The position numbers and the translations under genes were made by a program. A DNA stretch of 37,224 nucleotides from JAZKHT01 sp040385245 (lineage in GTDB: Bacteria > Pseudomonadota > Alphaproteobacteria > Rhodobacterales > Rhodobacteraceae): contig JAZKHT010000019.1 in the NCBI GenBank assembly GCA_040385245.1, positions 1-37,224 of the forward strand, read 5' to 3'. Position 1 is the first letter of the stretch. The number at the start of each line of letters is the position of its first letter. Below the pieces are notes generated by a model. The model made no database searches, had not been told where the DNA came from, and saw only the letters and a list, made by a program, of their open reading frames with translations. Of the stretch, positions 14,735-22,077 are shown piece after piece.

Positions 14735-14752
14735 ATGACAGCGGTGTGTCAC
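14735..14752 (-). promoter_or_regulatory. Candidate Pho box upstream of phnM
   Basis: Read on the minus strand, GTGACACACCGCTGTCAT is two 7-base half sites with a 4-base spacer, matching the PhoB layout CTGTCAT-N4-CTGTCAT at most informative positions. It lies 35 bases before phnM and in the shared space with the divergent DUF1045 gene. PhoB control of C-P lyase genes under phosphate starvation is well established in other bacteria; binding here is inferred. Confidence 0.55.
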
Positions 14753-14786
14753 GTCGGTGTGACAAAGCGGGGCTAGGCGGGCAGAC

Positions 14787-15476
14787 ATGATGATCCTGCA
14801 CCGATACGCGCTCTATGCAGCGCCACGCCCCGGCCCGCTTGCCAGCTTTGCCGCCGCCTGGTTGGGCCGGGATGCCGAAACCGGCGAGGATATCGCCCAC
14901 ACCGCCGTCACCGGTTTGCCGCGACCCTTGGACGCGATAACGGCGGCACCGCGCAGATATGGCTTTCACGGCACGATCAAACCGCCGTTCCGCCTGGCCG
15001 AGGGCCGCACCGAACATGACCTGCGCCGGGCCTGCGCCGCCCTTGCACGAAGTCTGGCCCCAATGTCGGTGGGGCAAATGTCGGTGGGGCAGATCGGCGG
15101 CTTTCTGGCACTGGTTCCCAAGGGCGACCAGACGGCCCTTCAGGCATGGGCGGCCGATGTCGTCCGCAGCCTTGATCCGTTCCGCGCCTCCCTGACCGAC
15201 GCGGACCGTCAGCGCCGCGACCCCGCGCGCCTGTCCCCGCGCCAACGCGCGCTGCTGGAGCGGTGGGGCTATCCCCATGTGATGGACGAGTTCCGCTTTC
15301 ACATGACCCTGACCGGCGATCTGCCGGACGGCGACGCAGCGGCGGCCCATCTGGTGCTGGTCCCGATGATTGCGCCGCATCTGGCAGACCCCTTTGTCAT
15401 CGACGATCTGTGCCTGTTCGGTGAAGGCCCGGACGGGCGGTTCCGCATCCTGCATCGCTATGCGTTGACCGGCTGA
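14787..15476 (+). CDS. DUF1045 phosphonate-metabolism protein, 2H phosphoesterase-like
   Basis: A 229-residue protein of the DUF1045 family regularly found inside phn operons. It carries two HxT-type motifs, YGFHGTIKPPF near residue 57 and FRFHMTLTGDL near residue 171, the signature of 2H phosphoesterases that open cyclic phosphates. No phnP is visible in this locus, so this protein may hydrolyse the 5-phosphoribosyl 1,2-cyclic phosphate released by PhnJ. A perfect 15-bp tandem duplication (15062-15091) inserts a repeated MSVGQ. The 3' end overlaps the convergent phnN by 19 bases. Family certain, reaction inferred. Confidence 0.88.
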   Translation: MMILHRYALYAAPRPGPLASFAAAWLGRDAETGEDIAHTAVTGLPRPLDAITAAPRRYGFHGTIKPPFRLAEGRTEHDLRRACAALARSLAPMSVGQMSVGQIGGFLALVPKGDQTALQAWAADVVRSLDPFRASLTDADRQRRDPARLSPRQRALLERWGYPHVMDEFRFHMTLTGDLPDGDAAAAHLVLVPMIAPHLADPFVIDDLCLFGEGPDGRFRILHRYALTG

Positions 15477-16000
15477 AGGGCCGTCAGAAACCGCGCGATT
15501 CCGTCGGCCAAAGGGCCGTCGTTGCGCACGTCGATCAGCGGGAAATGGGCTGGCACATCATAGCTGGCCCGGACCAGCCGCGCCTCGATCTGGTCGCGGG
15601 TTTCGCGCCCGCGTGCCATCAGCCTGTCGGCCAGAACCGACGACGGGGCGCAGACCCGGATCACGATCAGATCGGGCATCACAACCAGCGCGCGGTCCAG
15701 CGCGGCGCGTGATCCGTTGAACAGCACGGTGCGCCCGGCATGGCGCAGGTCAAGCGGCAGCCTGGGGATGCCGTAGCGCAATCCATGCGCGCGCCAGTCC
15801 AGTGCAAAGGTGCCAAGCCCCTTCAGCCGGTCAAATTCGGCCTCGGTGACGCCGTCGAACTCTTCGCCCCCCGCCGTCTCGGGGCGGGTGATGGTGCGGC
15901 GCACCACCACCAGATCGGGGCGCTGTGCGCGCGCAGCCTCGATCAACGTGTCCTTGCCTGCCCCTGACGGGCCGACAACGGCAAAGACCCTGCCTGTCAT
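15458..16000 (-). CDS. phnN: Ribose 1,5-bisphosphate phosphokinase PhnN
   Basis: A 180-residue P-loop kinase of the guanylate-kinase-like group, with Walker A GPSGAGKDTLI at residues 10-20 and the basic lid-type segment VVRRTITRPETAGGEEFDG. PhnN phosphorylates ribose 1,5-bisphosphate to PRPP, the last step of ribosyl recovery in the C-P lyase pathway. Its ATG (16000) overlaps the stop of phnL as ATGA, so it closes the phnGHIJKLN operon. Length is normal for the family. Confidence 0.95.
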   Translation of the reverse strand: MTGRVFAVVGPSGAGKDTLIEAARAQRPDLVVVRRTITRPETAGGEEFDGVTEAEFDRLKGLGTFALDWRAHGLRYGIPRLPLDLRHAGRTVLFNGSRAALDRALVVMPDLIVIRVCAPSSVLADRLMARGRETRDQIEARLVRASYDVPAHFPLIDVRNDGPLADGIARFLTALQPVNA

Positions 16001-16680
16001 GCGGCCACCTGCGGTCCAAAGCCGGTCACATCGACAAGCCGGTCACAGACGCTTTCGCGCGCGCCTTCGTCGTGAAAAATGCCAAGGATCGCCGCCCCTC
16101 GCGCCTTTGCCTCGATGATCAGGGTCAACACGACCGCGCGATTGGCGGCATCAAGGCTGGCGGTCGGCTCATCCAGCAACAGCGCCGGATAGTCATGGGC
16201 AAAGCCGCGCGCGATGTTGACGCGCTGTTGTTCGCCACCCGAAAAGGTAGTGGGCGACGATGACCACAGCCGCTGCGGGATGTTCAGCCGTGCCAGCAAC
16301 GCCGCGGCCTTGGCGCGGGCGGCAGACGGGTCCATCCCCAGCACCAGCAGGGGCTCGGCCACCACATCGATCGTGGGGACACGCGGCACGACACGCAGGA
16401 ACTGGCTGACATAACCAAGAGTGTCGCGCCGCAAGGCGATGATGTCGCGCGGTGCTGCGGTGGCCACGTCCAGTGCCCCCACCCGGATGCTGCCTGTTGC
16501 GGCAAGGTAATTGCCCCAGATCATCCGCATCAGCGTCGATTTCCCCGATCCCGATGCCCCGGTCAGACCGACACATTCACCGGGCCGCACCCGCAGATGC
16601 GCGCCCGCCATCACCGGGATGACAGCACCGCCCTGATTGTGCAGGGTAAAGTTCTTGGAAAGGTTCGCGACGACGATCAT
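15997..16680 (-). CDS. phnL: C-P lyase ABC-type ATPase PhnL
   Basis: A 227-residue ABC ATPase with Walker A GASGSGKST near residue 41, signature FSGGEQQRVNIARGF and Walker B LLLDEPTASLD, followed by the PhnL-specific ending (GIFHDEGARESVCDRLVDVT). PhnL is needed with PhnG, H and I to attach the phosphonate to ATP's ribose in place of adenine. It is not a transporter: no permease sits beside it. It starts three bases after the phnK stop and overlaps phnN. Confidence 0.95.
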   Translation of the reverse strand: MIVVANLSKNFTLHNQGGAVIPVMAGAHLRVRPGECVGLTGASGSGKSTLMRMIWGNYLAATGSIRVGALDVATAAPRDIIALRRDTLGYVSQFLRVVPRVPTIDVVAEPLLVLGMDPSAARAKAAALLARLNIPQRLWSSSPTTFSGGEQQRVNIARGFAHDYPALLLDEPTASLDAANRAVVLTLIIEAKARGAAILGIFHDEGARESVCDRLVDVTGFGPQVAA

Positions 16681-16683
16681 GGA

Positions 16684-17499
16684 TCAGACCTGCAGGACAG
16701 AGGAAACAAGAAGCTGGGTATAGCCGTGCTGCGGGTCGTCCAGCACCTGATCGGTCAGGCCCTGTTCGACGACGCGGCCCGATTTCATCACCATCAGACG
16801 GTCCGCCAACAGCCGCACAACCGCCAGATCGTGGGTGACGATGATCGCGGACAAACCCATCTCGCGCACCAGACCGCGCAACAGATCCAGAAGGCGGGCC
16901 TGCACACTGACATCCAGACCGCCCGTCGGTTCGTCCATGAACACAAGGCGCGGCCCGGTCACCAGATTGCGCGCGATCTGCAACCGTTGCTGCATGCCGC
17001 CGGAAAAGGCGGATGGCCGGTCGTCGATGCGCGATGCGTCAATCTCGACGCGTCCCAGCCAGTCGGTCGCCTTGTCCCGAATGCCGCCATAGTGCCGCGT
17101 GCCCACGGCCATCAGCCGTTCTCCGACGTTGCCGCCTGCGGTGACGCCCATGCGCAGGCCATCGCGCGGGTTCTGGTGCACATAGGCCCAATCAGTGCGC
17201 GCCAGACGCCGCCGGTCGGCCTCGGTCATGGTCAGGGTGTCGCGGGGACCGGCACTGGTGTCAAAGACGACGCTGCCCGCATCGGGGGTCAGATGCCCTG
17301 CCAGACAGGACAACAGCGTCGATTTGCCCGAACCGCTTTCGCCGACGATGCCCAGCACCTCGCCCGGCCACAGATCGAACGACACATCTACACAGCCGAT
17401 CCGCGCACCATAGGTCTTTGTCACCCCGGACACCGACAGTAGCGGTGCCACAACGGGCTTATTCTTTGGAAAAATACTCAATTCCCCGGCCCCCATCAT
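16684..17499 (-). CDS. phnK: C-P lyase ABC-type ATPase PhnK
   Basis: A 271-residue ABC ATPase with Walker A GESGSGKST near residue 54, signature FSGGMQQRLQIARNL and Walker B LVFMDEPTGGLD. PhnK binds the PhnGHIJ core complex, and its ATP hydrolysis is thought to drive the catalytic cycle. It begins at ATGATG overlapping the phnJ stop. The N-terminal 17 residues (MMGAGELSIFPKNKPVV) are longer than in some relatives; an internal start is possible but less well coupled. Confidence 0.95.
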   Translation of the reverse strand: MMGAGELSIFPKNKPVVAPLLSVSGVTKTYGARIGCVDVSFDLWPGEVLGIVGESGSGKSTLLSCLAGHLTPDAGSVVFDTSAGPRDTLTMTEADRRRLARTDWAYVHQNPRDGLRMGVTAGGNVGERLMAVGTRHYGGIRDKATDWLGRVEIDASRIDDRPSAFSGGMQQRLQIARNLVTGPRLVFMDEPTGGLDVSVQARLLDLLRGLVREMGLSAIIVTHDLAVVRLLADRLMVMKSGRVVEQGLTDQVLDDPQHGYTQLLVSSVLQV

Positions 17500-18383
17500 G
17501 CGCCCCTTTCGGCATCTGGCCCTGTGTCATCGGGCACGCCCAACCGCCCGACATGACCCGCGCGGCGGCGGCCCTGGCAGAAATCGGTGTCCGAACAGAC
17601 GAACATCCGCCCGCCCTGATCATCCACGATCACCTCGTCCAGATAGCTGCCATCCGCCGCGCACAGGTCGCAGTCGTGCGGGGCCTTTGACGGATCAAAC
17701 GGGTGATCGTCGAAATCAAGGCTGACGACATCGCAATAGGGTGGCAGGGCATAGATGCGCTGCTCGCGCCCTGCGCCGAACAGTTGCAGCGCGGGGCTGC
17801 CCGACAGTTTCGGATTGTCGAACTTCGGGATCGGGGACGGGTCCATGACATAGCGGCCTCCGACCTTGACCGGATAGGCGTAAGATGTCGCAATCTGGCC
17901 GTGGCGGGCGATATCCTCGTACAGCTTGACGTGCATCAGGCCGTATTCTTCCAGTTCGTGCATCTTGCGCGTCTCGACCTCGCGCGGTTCCAGAAAGCGC
18001 AGGGGTTCGGGGATCGGCACCTGATAGACAAGGATCTGCCCCTCGGTCAGGGGGTGTTCGGGGATGCGGTGGCGGGTCTGGATCACTGTGGCGTCGGCGG
18101 TCGCGTCTGTGACGGGCACACCTGCGGTGCGTTCAAAGAACTTGCGGATCGACACGGCGTTGGTGGTGTCGTCGGCACCCTGATCAATCACCTTCAGCGT
18201 ATCTTCGGGCACAAGGCATGCCGCCGTCACCTGCACCCCGCCAGTGCCCCAGCCATAGGGCATTGGCATTTCGCGGCTGGCAAAGGGCACCTGATAGCCG
18301 GGCACGGCCACACCCTTTAAGATCGCGCGGCGGATCATCCGCTTGGTCTGTTCGTCTAGATAGGCAAAGTTGTAATCAGACAT
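17496..18383 (-). CDS. phnJ: C-P lyase core enzyme PhnJ
   Basis: The radical-SAM C-P lyase that splits alpha-D-ribose 1-methylphosphonate 5-phosphate to methane and the 1,2-cyclic phosphate. All four expected cysteines are present: Cys238 and Cys241 (HDCDLCAADG), Cys263 and Cys269 (MFVCSDTDFC), three residues earlier than in the E. coli protein, with identical spacing. ATG 18383 (MSDYNFAYLDEQTKR) follows a ribosome binding site GGTGGG; a GTG nine bases earlier is an alternative. An 84-base gap separates it from phnI, the only real gap in this operon. The enzyme appears intact. Confidence 0.97.
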   Translation of the reverse strand: MSDYNFAYLDEQTKRMIRRAILKGVAVPGYQVPFASREMPMPYGWGTGGVQVTAACLVPEDTLKVIDQGADDTTNAVSIRKFFERTAGVPVTDATADATVIQTRHRIPEHPLTEGQILVYQVPIPEPLRFLEPREVETRKMHELEEYGLMHVKLYEDIARHGQIATSYAYPVKVGGRYVMDPSPIPKFDNPKLSGSPALQLFGAGREQRIYALPPYCDVVSLDFDDHPFDPSKAPHDCDLCAADGSYLDEVIVDDQGGRMFVCSDTDFCQGRRRAGHVGRLGVPDDTGPDAERGA

Positions 18384-18467
18384 GAGGCCCACCTGATTTG
18401 GGAAGAACGCAGTCTTGCGGGATGCGGCCAGCGGTTTGGCAACCGGGCGCGCTTGCGAGGGTGCCCC

Positions 18468-19553
18468 TCATTCGGCCGCCCTTTGCATTTGCGTCGCCTC
18501 GGCGCGCAGGCGACGGACCAGCTCCAGTTCCGACTGGAAATCGACGTAGTGGGGCAGTTTGATATGTTCCAGAAAGCCGGTCGCCTGGATGTTGTCGGCA
18601 TGCATCAGCACGAATTCCTCGTCCTGCGCCGGTGCGCCGGTGTCATCCTCGCCCAGTTCCTTCCAGCGCAATGCGCGGTCGACCAGACTCATCGCGATGG
18701 CCTTGCGTTCGGATTGGCCAAAGACCAGACCGTAGCCACGGGTGAATTGCGGCTGTTCGGTCTTGCTGCCCTTGAACTGGTTCACCGTTTCACATTCGGT
18801 CAACTCCACCTCGCCGATCTGGACGGCAAAGCCCAGTTCGGGGATGTCCATTTCGACCGCCACCGTGCCGATGCGCAATTCGCCGACAAAGGCGTGGGTG
18901 CGCCCATAGCCGCGCTGCGTGGAATAGGCCATTGACAGGATGAACCCTTCGTCCCCGCGCGTGATCGCTTGCAGGCGCAGCGGGCGGGTGGTCGGCAGCT
19001 CCATCGGTTCGCGCGTCAGATCGGGGGGCACCGCGTCACAGGGGGTGTCGGTTTCGATCAGCCCGTCACGGTTCAGGAACCCGGTGATATGCGGAACGTG
19101 CCCGGTTGCGGCGGGGGCCGTGGCGGGGGCAGCAACGGCCCCGCCTTCGGCCATCAGTTTGAAATCCAGCAGCCGGTGGGTGTAGTCGAACGTCGGCCCC
19201 AGCACCTGCCCGCCGGGCGCGTCCTTGAAGGTGGCGCTGATCCGTCGCACGCAGTCCATCGCCGCCGTATCGACTGGGCGCGACGCACCCAGACGGGGCA
19301 GGGTGGTGCGATAGGCGCGGATCAGGAACACCGCCTCGATCAGGTCGCCACGCGCCTGCTTGATCGCAAGGGCGGCCAGATCGGGGTCATAGAGCGACCC
19401 TTCGGCCATCACCCGGTTGACCGCCAGCGCCAGTTGGTGCCGGATCTGCGCCACCGACAGTTCGTCCACCGCAGGATCGCCACGCCGTTCTTCGGCCAGA
19501 AAAGCGTGGGCATTGTCGATGGCGCGTTCGCCACCCTTGACGGCGACATACAT
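18468..19553 (-). CDS. phnI: C-P lyase core complex subunit PhnI
   Basis: A 361-residue protein starting MYVAVKGGERAIDNAHAFLA, the conserved PhnI start, and keeping the family's EYGRTHAF-like (GYGRTHAFVGELR) and YGLVFGQSERKAIAMSLVDR segments. PhnI is the nucleosidase-type catalytic subunit that, with PhnG, H and L, replaces adenine of ATP with the phosphonate. Its ATG overlaps the phnH stop by one base. Length and motifs are normal. Confidence 0.96.
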   Translation of the reverse strand: MYVAVKGGERAIDNAHAFLAEERRGDPAVDELSVAQIRHQLALAVNRVMAEGSLYDPDLAALAIKQARGDLIEAVFLIRAYRTTLPRLGASRPVDTAAMDCVRRISATFKDAPGGQVLGPTFDYTHRLLDFKLMAEGGAVAAPATAPAATGHVPHITGFLNRDGLIETDTPCDAVPPDLTREPMELPTTRPLRLQAITRGDEGFILSMAYSTQRGYGRTHAFVGELRIGTVAVEMDIPELGFAVQIGEVELTECETVNQFKGSKTEQPQFTRGYGLVFGQSERKAIAMSLVDRALRWKELGEDDTGAPAQDEEFVLMHADNIQATGFLEHIKLPHYVDFQSELELVRRLRAEATQMQRAAE

Positions 19554-20122
19554 CAATCATCCCCCACATCTGTGGACCGCGGCAGGGCGGCAAGGCGCGC
19601 GCCGCAGGTCAGGAAACAGTCGAACCCCAGCGGGAACAGTGCGCGGTTGGCGCGGAAGGCGGCTCGGTCGGGCAGGGGCAGGCGAGACTTGGTCCGGATA
19701 CCCGGGCCGGTCAGGCGGGGGCCTGTCGCGTCCAGCGTCGGCATCTCGATGATCAGGGTGGCGGCGCGGTCGGGGTAATCGGGCAGGCCTACGGCAAAGC
19801 GCGACACCGGCAGCAGCGCACCCCATGTGCCCACCGCAAAGACCGCGAGCGCTGCATCCACCAAGGGCGCGCCGGTGTGAAAGGTGATCCAATCGCGCAC
19901 CGCCGGGGCATCGGCATCCCCGGCCAGATGCACGGGTGTCGTCCCATCCGCCAGTGTCAGCAGCAGTACCCCCGCTGCGACGGACAGGGGCGCAGGCGGC
20001 GCCGCGCCGTCAACCTGGCGAATCAGACCGGGGCGCGAGAGGGCATCCAGGGCGGCGCGAAAGGCGCGGGCGGATTGGTGGGCCGGGAGTGCGAATCCAC
20101 CGCCCAGCGCGTCGACATTCAT
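19553..20122 (-). CDS. phnH: C-P lyase core complex subunit PhnH
   Basis: A 189-residue protein. ATG at 20122 (MNVDALGGGFALPAH) overlaps the phnG stop as ATGA; the longer upstream reading through phnG is not real. The typical PhnH features are present: RAFRAALDALSRPG near the start, and FPLGFDCFLTCGARLAALPR at the C-terminus with the conserved Gly-Asp-type ending. PhnH is a structural member of the PhnGHIJ complex and is required for the first step. Confidence 0.95.
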   Translation of the reverse strand: MNVDALGGGFALPAHQSARAFRAALDALSRPGLIRQVDGAAPPAPLSVAAGVLLLTLADGTTPVHLAGDADAPAVRDWITFHTGAPLVDAALAVFAVGTWGALLPVSRFAVGLPDYPDRAATLIIEMPTLDATGPRLTGPGIRTKSRLPLPDRAAFRANRALFPLGFDCFLTCGARLAALPRSTDVGDD

Positions 20123-20577
20123 TGATCTTCCCCCCGCACCATCGTGAAGAATTCGACCCGCGTCGCAGCGGCCTTGCCCGCACGGATGGTCTTTGTCTCC
20201 TGTTCGGCACGCGCCAGCTCGGCCAGCACATCGCGCTGCAAGGCGGGTGCGGCCTCGGTCTGCATCATCGCATCGACCAATGCGCTGCGCAGGGCGTGGT
20301 CCTTGTCGCGGCCCTGAACATGGGCATGGCCAACCTGACCCGTGGCCAACCGCACCGCACAACGGGTGACCGTCACCTCGCCCAGATTGAAGGGCGCACC
20401 TGTGGCCCCGATGCGCCCCCGCACCATGACCGCCCCAACTTCGGGCGGGCGCAGCAGGCTGTGGGGAGGGGCGTCAACGGGCAAAAGGTCGCGCAGCAGG
20501 CAAGGTGCCGCGCGTGCCAGCAGGCCCATCCACGCCTTTCGAGCCTCGGATTCAGGAACAGTGGGCATCCGGGTCAT
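20119..20577 (-). CDS. phnG: C-P lyase core complex subunit PhnG
   Basis: A 152-residue protein. ATG at 20577 (MTRMPTVPESEARKAWMGLL) is used because PhnG proteins begin with an ExxRKxWMxLLARA helix; the longer upstream frame crosses the regulatory region. Conserved PhnG features include GEVTVTRCAVRLATGQVGHA and the C-terminal TRVEFFTMVRGEDQ. It is the first gene of the minus-strand operon phnG-H-I-J-K-L-N, with a Pho-box-like site and a candidate PhnF operator upstream. Confidence 0.95.
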   Translation of the reverse strand: MTRMPTVPESEARKAWMGLLARAAPCLLRDLLPVDAPPHSLLRPPEVGAVMVRGRIGATGAPFNLGEVTVTRCAVRLATGQVGHAHVQGRDKDHALRSALVDAMMQTEAAPALQRDVLAELARAEQETKTIRAGKAAATRVEFFTMVRGEDQ

Positions 20578-20606
20578 CACGGCCTCGACTTGCTTTCGGT
20601 GGTTGC

Positions 20607-20629
20607 CTATACAACTAGACAACTGATAG
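20607..20629. promoter_or_regulatory. Candidate PhnF operator between phnG and phnF
   Basis: A 23-base AT-rich site with CTAT at its left end and ATAG at its right end, and a direct repeat ACAACT at 20611 and 20620, nine bases apart. It stands in the 111-base divergent space between phnG and the GntR-type gene, the usual place for autoregulation and operon repression. No promoter assignment is certain. Binding by PhnF is inferred from position and symmetry. Confidence 0.45.
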
Positions 20630-20639
20630 CCTTTGCATG

Positions 20640-20657
20640 ACGACGGTTCGACGACAG
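20640..20657 (-). promoter_or_regulatory. Candidate Pho box upstream of phnG
   Basis: On the minus strand CTGTCGTCGAACCGTCGT is two half sites (CTGTCGT, CCGTCGT) with a 4-base spacer, 63 bases before phnG. Layout and spacing match PhoB sites; the half sites deviate at the sixth base. It overlaps the space between the phnF start and the candidate PhnF operator, so both regulators could act on the phnG promoter. Confidence 0.5.
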
Positions 20658-20688
20658 CGGTATGAAACTTTTGTAAACCAAGGCCCCG

Positions 20689-21399
20689 ATGACCCGGTCC
20701 CCGATCTGGAAAGACATCGCCGATACCCTGACGGCCGAGATTGCCCAAGGCCACTACGCCCCCGGCGACAGGCTACCGACCGAGGCGCTTTTGGCCGCCC
20801 GCTTCGGGGTGAACCGGCACACGGTGCGTCATGCGTTTTCGGCGCTGACGGCGGCGGGGTTGGTTCACGCGCGACGGGGGGCGGGCGTCTTTGTCGCGGC
20901 AAAGCCTGCCGATTATGCGCTGGGGCGGCGGGTGCGTTTTCATCAGAACATCGCCGCATCCGGTCGCACCCCGTCGCGGCAGTTGCTGCGGCTGGAAACC
21001 CGCCCCGCCGACCTGCGTGAAGCGGCGGCGCTGGTACTGGCCGAAGGCGCGTTGGTCCATGTAGTCGAAGGGGTGTCGCTGGCGGATGGGATGCCGTTGG
21101 CGGTGTTCAGGTCGGTCTTTCCCGCCGCGCGGTTTGCGGGGTTGCTGGACGTTCTGGCCCAAACGCAGTCGGTCACGGCGGCGATGGCTGCCTGTGGCGT
21201 GGTCGATTACACCCGCGCCTCGACCACGGTGACGGCGACGGCGGCGCGGGCGACACAGGCGGTGCTGTTGCGCGTGGCCGACGGCGCGCCGCTGTTGCGG
21301 TCGGTGTCGGTGAATGTCGATGACGCGGGTGTGCCGGTGGAATTCGGCACCACTTGGTTCGCAGGCGACCGGGTGACGCTGACCGTCACGCCGGATTGA
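20689..21399 (+). CDS. phnF: GntR/HutC-family phosphonate regulator PhnF
   Basis: A 236-residue protein with an N-terminal winged helix-turn-helix (YAPGDRLPTEALLAARFGVN, then RHTVRHAFSALTAAGLV) and a C-terminal UTRA ligand-binding domain (FHQNIAASGRTPSRQLLRLE to the end), which places it in the HutC subgroup. PhnF proteins repress phosphonate or phosphate uptake genes until a phosphorylated ligand appears. It is divergent from phnG, and a candidate operator lies between them. Its 3' end overlaps the convergent acyltransferase gene by 14 bases. Confidence 0.93.
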   Translation: MTRSPIWKDIADTLTAEIAQGHYAPGDRLPTEALLAARFGVNRHTVRHAFSALTAAGLVHARRGAGVFVAAKPADYALGRRVRFHQNIAASGRTPSRQLLRLETRPADLREAAALVLAEGALVHVVEGVSLADGMPLAVFRSVFPAARFAGLLDVLAQTQSVTAAMAACGVVDYTRASTTVTATAARATQAVLLRVADGAPLLRSVSVNVDDAGVPVEFGTTWFAGDRVTLTVTPD

Positions 21400-22024
21400 T
21401 CATGCGGTCCTCGTACCGCTCCAGAAACGCCTCGGCGGTCAGGGTGCGGAAATCGTCCAGTGCGGCGCGCAAGTCCGTGTGATCCCAGTCCCACCACGCC
21501 AGCGCAAGCAAACGGTCGGCCACATCGCGGCTGAACCGTTCGCGCAACGGTGTGGCGGGCACACCTGCGACAATCATGTAGGGCGCGACATCGCGTGTGA
21601 CCACTGCCCCTGCGGCGACAACGGCACCTGCACCGATGGTCACATCGGGCCGGACGATCGCGCCATGCCCGATCCAGCAATCGGGCCCCAGAACGGTCCG
21701 TCGTGCCTGCCTGCGGGCGAAGAACGCGGCATCGTCGGGCGCGTCGTCCCAGTAATAGGATGATCGGTAGAGGAAATGGTGCAGGCTTGCGTTGTCCATC
21801 GGGTGATCGGTCGGCCCGATCCGCGTCATCGCCGCGATATTGGCGAACTTGCCGACGCTGGTGCTGGCGATGTCCGACAGGCGGTCACAATAGGCGTAAT
21901 CGGCGAACTCCGAATGGCTGACCCGCGTGCCGCGCCCGATCTCGACATAGGCACCAAAGGTGGATTGGGCGATATCGCAATCGGGGTGGATATGTGGGTC
22001 GGTGGCGGAAAGTCTGGGCATCAT
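21386..22024 (-). CDS. Hexapeptide-repeat acyltransferase of phosphonate clusters
   Basis: A 212-residue left-handed beta-helix protein related to the xenobiotic/chloramphenicol acetyltransferase group, in the subfamily commonly found in phn operons. Hexapeptide repeats are visible (CWIGHGAIVRPDVTIGAGAV, then VAAGAVVTRDVAP) and a conserved catalytic-type His lies in GPTDHPMDNASLHHFLYRSS. It may acetylate aminophosphonates or a related amine. A good ribosome binding site (AAGGATC) precedes ATGATG at 22024. It follows phnE after 53 bases and closes the phnC-D-E-E operon. Confidence 0.85.
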   Translation of the reverse strand: MMPRLSATDPHIHPDCDIAQSTFGAYVEIGRGTRVSHSEFADYAYCDRLSDIASTSVGKFANIAAMTRIGPTDHPMDNASLHHFLYRSSYYWDDAPDDAAFFARRQARRTVLGPDCWIGHGAIVRPDVTIGAGAVVAAGAVVTRDVAPYMIVAGVPATPLRERFSRDVADRLLALAWWDWDHTDLRAALDDFRTLTAEAFLERYEDRMINPA

Positions 22025-22077
22025 TGATCCTTCAGCGGGCGGAGACGGATTGTTTTGGCCGTCAACGGCCCAAGCGC

